Below are positions 9,361 through 13,476 of a stretch of 13,476 nucleotides of DNA, piece by piece. The stretch spans positions 1 through 13,476 of the forward strand of contig CAJVPP010002805.1 in NCBI GenBank assembly GCA_910592005.1, in the 5' to 3' direction. The DNA is from Funneliformis mosseae. Lineage: Eukaryota; Glomeromycota; Glomeromycetes; Glomerales; Glomeraceae. Position numbers and translations under genes: made by a program. The first letter of the stretch is position 1, and each line of letters opens with the position of its first letter. The notes beneath the pieces are model-generated. The model was not told the origin of the DNA. It saw nothing but the letters and a program-made list of their open reading frames with translations, and made no database searches.

Positions 9361-9892
9361 AATCAAAGTTTTCGACTTTATTGACTTTATATATTAAGTA
9401 CAAGTAGAATCTAAATTTCTTTTTTTATTTTTTTTGATGATCAAACACTATCTAGGGCTACGGATTCGTGCATTTTCATTTTTAGATTTTCACGTGATCA
9501 TAAATGAAAATACATAATGCTTAAATACTAGAATAATTGAAGATTAAAATTATCTTAAACAAATATATTTCATATTAAATTTAATTATGTAAATTTAGAA
9601 TAAAGTTTTACTACAGTACGTGATATTTAAAGACTTCAATAAATTTGTTAATTTTAAAAAGTTATAAAGAATGATACAAAGATAATATTAAAAAAAGAAA
9701 GCTGCTATTTTAAAGTTAAGTTAATTTATTACAAATTGCTGGCCTTTTTTTTTAAGATAATTACTCATTTCTGATTTATATCAATTTAAAAATACCTTCT
9801 TTTATATGATCAATATTCAGTGAAACAAACACGTAAGTATTAACTAATAAACCATATATAAAATTTTATTGGATAATAGAAAATCATCTTAC
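9361..9892. other. Spacer upstream of the Josephin gene
   Basis: AT-rich, with no coding region recognised. TATATAAAG on the minus strand at about 9385-9393 lies only about 25-33 nt before the ATG, too close to be a convincing TATA box. A CACGTGATCA site lies at 9491-9500. The promoter of the gene should be here, but no element can be assigned. Confidence 0.4.
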
Positions 9893-9965
9893 CCAGTATC
9901 ATCACCATCCCTAAGTGATCATAGAAATATTTGTCACCCTGCGTCACACCTTCCGCGTTTTCCAT
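9893..9965 (-). other. Orphan exon-like open stretch, 24 codons ending at a GT donor
   Basis: On the minus strand, ATG at 9965-9963 opens MENAEGVTQGDKYFYDHLG and continues for 24 codons plus one base to a good donor (GTAAGA, from 9892). GC content is clearly higher than in the surrounding DNA. An in-frame TAG lies a few codons upstream, which fits a true start. No homologous family is recognised and no partner exon could be linked. It could be the first exon of a small unknown gene, a 5'-UTR or upstream-ORF exon of the Josephin gene (same strand, about 530 nt upstream), or a relic. Confidence 0.3.
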
Positions 9966-10147
9966 TTCATAAGTATTCTAGAAACAGAATTTTTTTAGAG
10001 TGCGAAATCATATTTGTCACCTTTTATTCGTCATATGATTAATTTCTTAATACTGTAATGCCAGCTAAAGGTTAAAATTTTTTGTGGTAATACTAAATGA
10101 ATATAAAAATCACGTTTTTTAATAGACCTGATTGAATGCAATTTTTG

Positions 10148-10198
10148 ATGCAAATTTTGAGCAATATGATTGGCTAAATTTAGCATCAAAATTTGCAT
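10148..10198. repeat. 13-bp inverted repeat ATGCAAATTTTGA
   Basis: ATGCAAATTTTGA at 10148-10160 is perfectly complementary to TCAAAATTTGCAT at 10186-10198, with a 25-nt spacer. A further partial copy (GATGCAAATT) lies near 10229. No target duplication or coding capacity is seen. It may be a small MITE-like remnant. Confidence 0.7.
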
Positions 10199-10260
10199 TA
10201 AATGCATCTACTTTTTTATAAATACATTGATGCAAATTCTTAAACAACTAATTAAGTTTA

Positions 10261-10564
10261 TATAATACTATTTTTTTAATTTCTACATTTATCAAAATAA
10301 AAATCTTTATTTTAAATTTTATATTTTATAGTACTTATAATTATGAATAATATTACTAAAAATCAAAGATAAAAATTTAAGAATTTGCCATCTTTAATTC
10401 CAAATTATTAGCATGCAAATATTTTTAAAAAATGTAAAATATAGTATTTTTACAATTATAATAAAATAAATTCTTTTTAAGAAATTATTTTTCTTTTAAA
10501 AATATAAGTACTTTATATTTAAGTTTTTTATTATATCTGTATATTATTGCTTAATCTCAACTTC
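10261..10564. other. AT-rich spacer
   Basis: No gene or motif recognised; A/T homopolymer runs dominate. Confidence 0.6.
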
Positions 10565-10672
10565 TTTAACAATTATAACAGCATCAGCTATTTCAATAAC
10601 TACAATAATATCAACCACTTCAATAATTACAATAACATTAATTACTTTAACAATTACAGTAATATCAATTAC
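10565..10672 (+). repeat. 27-bp minisatellite, four copies, in-frame
   Basis: There are four contiguous 27-nt units at 10565-10591, 10592-10618, 10619-10645 and 10646-10672, each diverged at several positions. Because the unit is a multiple of three it stays open on the plus strand, encoding a nine-residue repeat of the type FNNYNNINY. The surrounding frame (about 10523 to 10730) is short and has no ATG context that suggests a gene, so I call it a repeat. Confidence 0.8.
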
Positions 10673-11219
10673 CTCAATCTTTTTAATCTCTTGAAATTCA
10701 AAATCAAACTAATTTAAAGGTATTATTTATAAATTATTTAATTATTTTTAAAATATATATCTAATTTATTATTTTTTATTTAAGAATAAAATTAATAATA
10801 ATAATAATAATGTTTGTTTATCAAAAATAAAATTATAAAATAATAAAAAAAGAAAAATATTAATAAAAAATATTGAAGAAAAATTATCTAAATAAAATTA
10901 CTTTATTTATTGCATATATTCAAGACAATTTTTAATATAATCTAATAATAAAAATAAGTTTATGATTCAAGTTTAATTAAAATTCTTTTAAAATTTTCTA
11001 GTAAATAAATAAAAAATAAAATAGAAGATTTAATATATCAATGTAATAAAGTTAAGCATAAAATAATTAAATTGGTATTACAAAAACAGACTAAAAAATT
11101 AAATAAAGTTTTAGTTTTAGAAATACTGTAATTATTAAAACTATATATTATAAATATAAAATGTTTTTGAGTTTGATAGTTTTAATATAAACTATACTTA
11201 CTTAATGTACTTTTATTAC
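10673..11219. other. AT-rich spacer
   Basis: Contains a short run of AAT units near 10792-10811 and otherwise A/T-rich sequence. Nothing coding was recognised. Confidence 0.6.
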
Positions 11220-12570
11220 TTACTATTAAAAGGATTTATTTTATAAATTAATTTTATTTATTTAAGATTCTTCATATTTATTATAATATAATTTTATTAT
11301 TTATGATTTTTTATTTATAAGATTCTTTAACCTTATATTTTTTTGTTATTTATTATTATTATTCTTCAATTAATTATTATCATAATTATTGTTTATAATC
11401 ATTCTTTATTATTATTTTCTTTATTTTCTTTATTCTTATTCTTTATTATTATTCTTTAATATTATTTTTCATTATTTTTATAATTAACATTTTTATTCTT
11501 TATTATTATTGATTTTTAATCTTTATTATTATTATTCTTTTACTTTTTAATTATTATTTCTTATTCTTTAATATTGAGAATTATCAATTTTATTTTATTT
11601 TTTATTTATTTTTTCTTTTTTTTTTATTTATCAATTATTTTTTTATAATTATTTCTTATTTTTTTTCTTTAGCTTAATTTCTGATAATTATTTTTTATTT
11701 CAGTTTTTTTATTGTAAAGTTATTTTCTATTATATTTTTTATTATAATTTTTATGGTTATTCTTAATATTATTTTGTATTATTATCTTTATTATTATTTT
11801 TTATCAAATTTTTATCTTTATTCCTTAATAATTTCACTTTTTTATATTTATTTCATTTTTCTGTTTCTTTATTTAAATTTTTTATTTCATTTCTTTATAA
11901 TTTCTTTTGTTTTTAGATTTTATTCAATTAATTTAAGTTATTTTTTTATTATTTCCTTTTCTTATCTCTTCTTTCAAATGAAATTCTTTTATTATTTTAT
12001 TACTTAATATTATTTTTCATATTATTTTCAAATAATTTCTTTTATATTATTTTATAATTATTATTCATTATATGAAATATAATATAATAATTAAATTAGT
12101 ATATTAATATATTAATAAATATATCTTATATTTATTATTCTATTTCTTTATTATTTAAAATATAATAAAATTACATAATTTTTATTATTGAGATATATAA
12201 AGTTTAATTTTACAAAATAGAATTCTACTTTTAATTATAGTAAATTAATATTGATCAATTCTGTAGATTTTTTCTAATTTATTAATATTTCTGATTTCCA
12301 TTTTCAATTTTATTTTTTACTAATATTTTTTTATCATTACGTCATATCTATTCTACGTTTTCTATTTACTTTCTATTTATTTCATAATATTTTTTATATT
12401 TATTTCTAATTTCTTTTTGATATTTGATATTTCTATTTTTAATTTCCTTTAATATTTTTTATATTAATTTTGATTTTTTTTCATATTTCATATTTCTATT
12501 TCTTAGTTCTTTTGTTTTTTCATATTATTATTTCTTCTTTTTTATTTTCAAAACCTAATTAAAATTGCTT
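11220..12570. repeat. Long T-skewed low-complexity tract
   Basis: The plus strand is dominated by T, in loosely repeated TTATTATTATTC and TTTATTTCTTT units for more than 1 kb, with few G. Open frames here (for example 11753-12007 plus) translate to F/Y/L/I runs and are composition artefacts. The minus strand reads as AAT/AAG-rich sequence with frequent TAA stops. Confidence 0.7.
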
Positions 12571-13120
12571 ATATAAATTTATCTTAGATTTAATAAAATA
12601 TCTAAATCTTTAGTTCACTAATTTTTTATTAAGGTTTTGATATAATTTTGCATTTTTATAAACTTTAATATATTTTATCTTTTCTAAATTTTATAGAAAT
12701 TTAAATAGGTTTAATATAATTTTATTAAATTTTACCTTTTACTATTTAAATAATTTACAAAATCTTTAGTAATTTTATATCTAATATTATATTAAATTAA
12801 GCTTATATTATTTAAATTTATTAATAAATTATGTATTAACTTATTATTTAAATTTATCTTTATTATTTTATTAAATTAAATATAATTGTTTTATTTAAAA
12901 TATGAAATGATTTATATTAATTGCTAATCTGACATAATCAGTAATAATCTACATATAAATATATTATGAAATTTAGGAATATAAAGTCATAATAGTTTTA
13001 AATAACATTTAAAATTATATGTTATCTATTAATAATTTACTCTTTTTATTATTAATACATAATACTTAAAAGTAAAAATATTGAAATTACATTAGTTGCA
13101 ATAGAAAAACTTATTAAAAG
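12571..13120. other. AT-rich spacer
   Basis: No gene recognised; this stretch lies between the T-skewed tract and the Tc1/mariner boundary. Confidence 0.6.
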
Positions 13121-13476
13121 TACAGTAGCAGTCATAAGTATCCGACTGCCTCTAACTTCAGCTACAAGTAAGTAAATTCAAAATTTTTTTTTATTTAAAA
13201 AATACATAACCAATTAACTAAAATTAATACATTGTGTAGTCATTATCTGATTCTATAAGTGTAGCTGTATACCTTTTCATGCTAGCTACCAAATTTACGA
13301 TAAGTACAGGTGATAATCAGTTCTATTCTTTTGTAAGTTCCCTCTTTAACCCTCTAATTGATCGAATTTTTTTTTGTATATTAATTTTTATTAACCTCTA
13401 AACGTTTTCTATAGGGTTTTGGTCTGAAGACATTGATGGCCAAGAAAGTACCTCAATGCCATTTTCTTCCTTCCAT
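13121..13476 (-). mobile_element. Tc1/mariner element, 3' end, running off the window
   Basis: The left boundary is a TA dinucleotide (13121-13122) followed by CAGTAGCAGTCATAAGTATC. This is the usual form of a Tc1-type terminal inverted repeat next to its TA target site. The transposase remnant on the minus strand ends about 100 nt inside. The other end lies outside the window, so the inverted repeat cannot be paired. Confidence 0.75.
13224..13476 (-). pseudogene. Tc1/mariner transposase C-terminal part, degenerate
   Basis: One continuous reading frame runs from the window edge to TAA at 13226-13224. It carries the DDE catalytic-domain signature SWPSMSSDQNPIENV (about 13410-13452), with the final Glu of the triad intact, and the family tail NLVASMKRYTATLIE and DNDYTMY. 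In-frame stops lie at 13400-13398 (TAG, where the family has Trp after the Asn-Leu/Val), 13325-13323 (TAG) and 13319-13317 (TGA). Each can be reached from TGG or CGA by one transition. The N-terminal part is beyond the right edge. Confidence 0.86.

Noticed and set aside
9163..9366. Single-exon minus-strand protein starting MSDLIPYIIWEK and reading on
   Set aside because: It reads through introns 1 and 2; the spliced frame restores QEGQLCAQHC and the Josephin fold.
9385..9393. TATATAAAG as a TATA box for the Josephin gene
   Set aside because: It is only about 25-33 nt before the start codon, and such strings are common in this AT-rich DNA.
11340..11560. Spaced TTATTATTATTC units as a possible CRISPR-like array
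   Set aside because: The units are irregular microsatellite-like runs with no constant repeat and unique spacers, in a eukaryotic context.
11753..12007. Plus-strand open frame of 84 codons
   Set aside because: F/Y/L/I runs from T-rich low-complexity DNA, not a membrane protein.
1..13476. tRNA or rRNA genes
   Set aside because: No stretch showed a cloverleaf with a conserved T-arm, nor recognisable rRNA sequence, on reading by eye; a covariance-model scan was not possible.

Overview
The window looks like a piece of a very AT-rich fungal nuclear genome. The best fit is an arbuscular-mycorrhizal fungus of the Rhizophagus/Glomeromycotina type. That rests on the base composition, on one intron-rich gene with short (61-99 nt) GT-AG introns, and on decayed transposable elements whose peptides resemble families I know from those genomes. 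The species call is inference; eukaryotic and fungal are well supported.

Layout. (1) 1-1690, minus strand: a broken jockey-like non-LTR reverse transcriptase. (2) 1759 to about 2340, minus: an LTR-like sequence directly 5' of that RT, followed by a plus-strand AATAAA and an A20 tract (2371-2420). (3) 2765-5040, minus: a heavily mutated DDE-type transposase pseudogene, with repeat-bearing sequence beyond its 5' end (5041-5260). (4) About 5895-6480, plus: a solo LTR of the same family as (2), with a 9-bp tandem repeat in its U3-like part. (5) 6481-7906: AT-rich spacer containing a long imperfect hairpin and a small GC-rich palindromic island. (6) 7907-9360, minus: the one apparently intact gene, an ataxin-3/Josephin-domain deubiquitinase that I reconstruct as nine exons and 277 residues. 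(7) 9361-13120: AT-rich spacer with one orphan exon-like stretch, an inverted repeat, a 27-bp minisatellite and a long T-skewed tract. (8) 13121 to the right edge: the end of a Tc1/mariner element with a degenerate transposase on the minus strand.

Functionally there is one host gene in a transposon graveyard. The Josephin gene keeps all its catalytic residues and an open frame across eight introns. All three transposase or RT genes carry several stops, and many of these are one C-to-T or G-to-A change away from the expected codon. I see no operon, CRISPR, tRNA or rRNA, and no convincing novel multi-gene system. The most unusual points are the LTR-LINE junction, the structured element at 7440-7630, the orphan exon at 9893-9965, and the transition-biased decay shared by unrelated elements.
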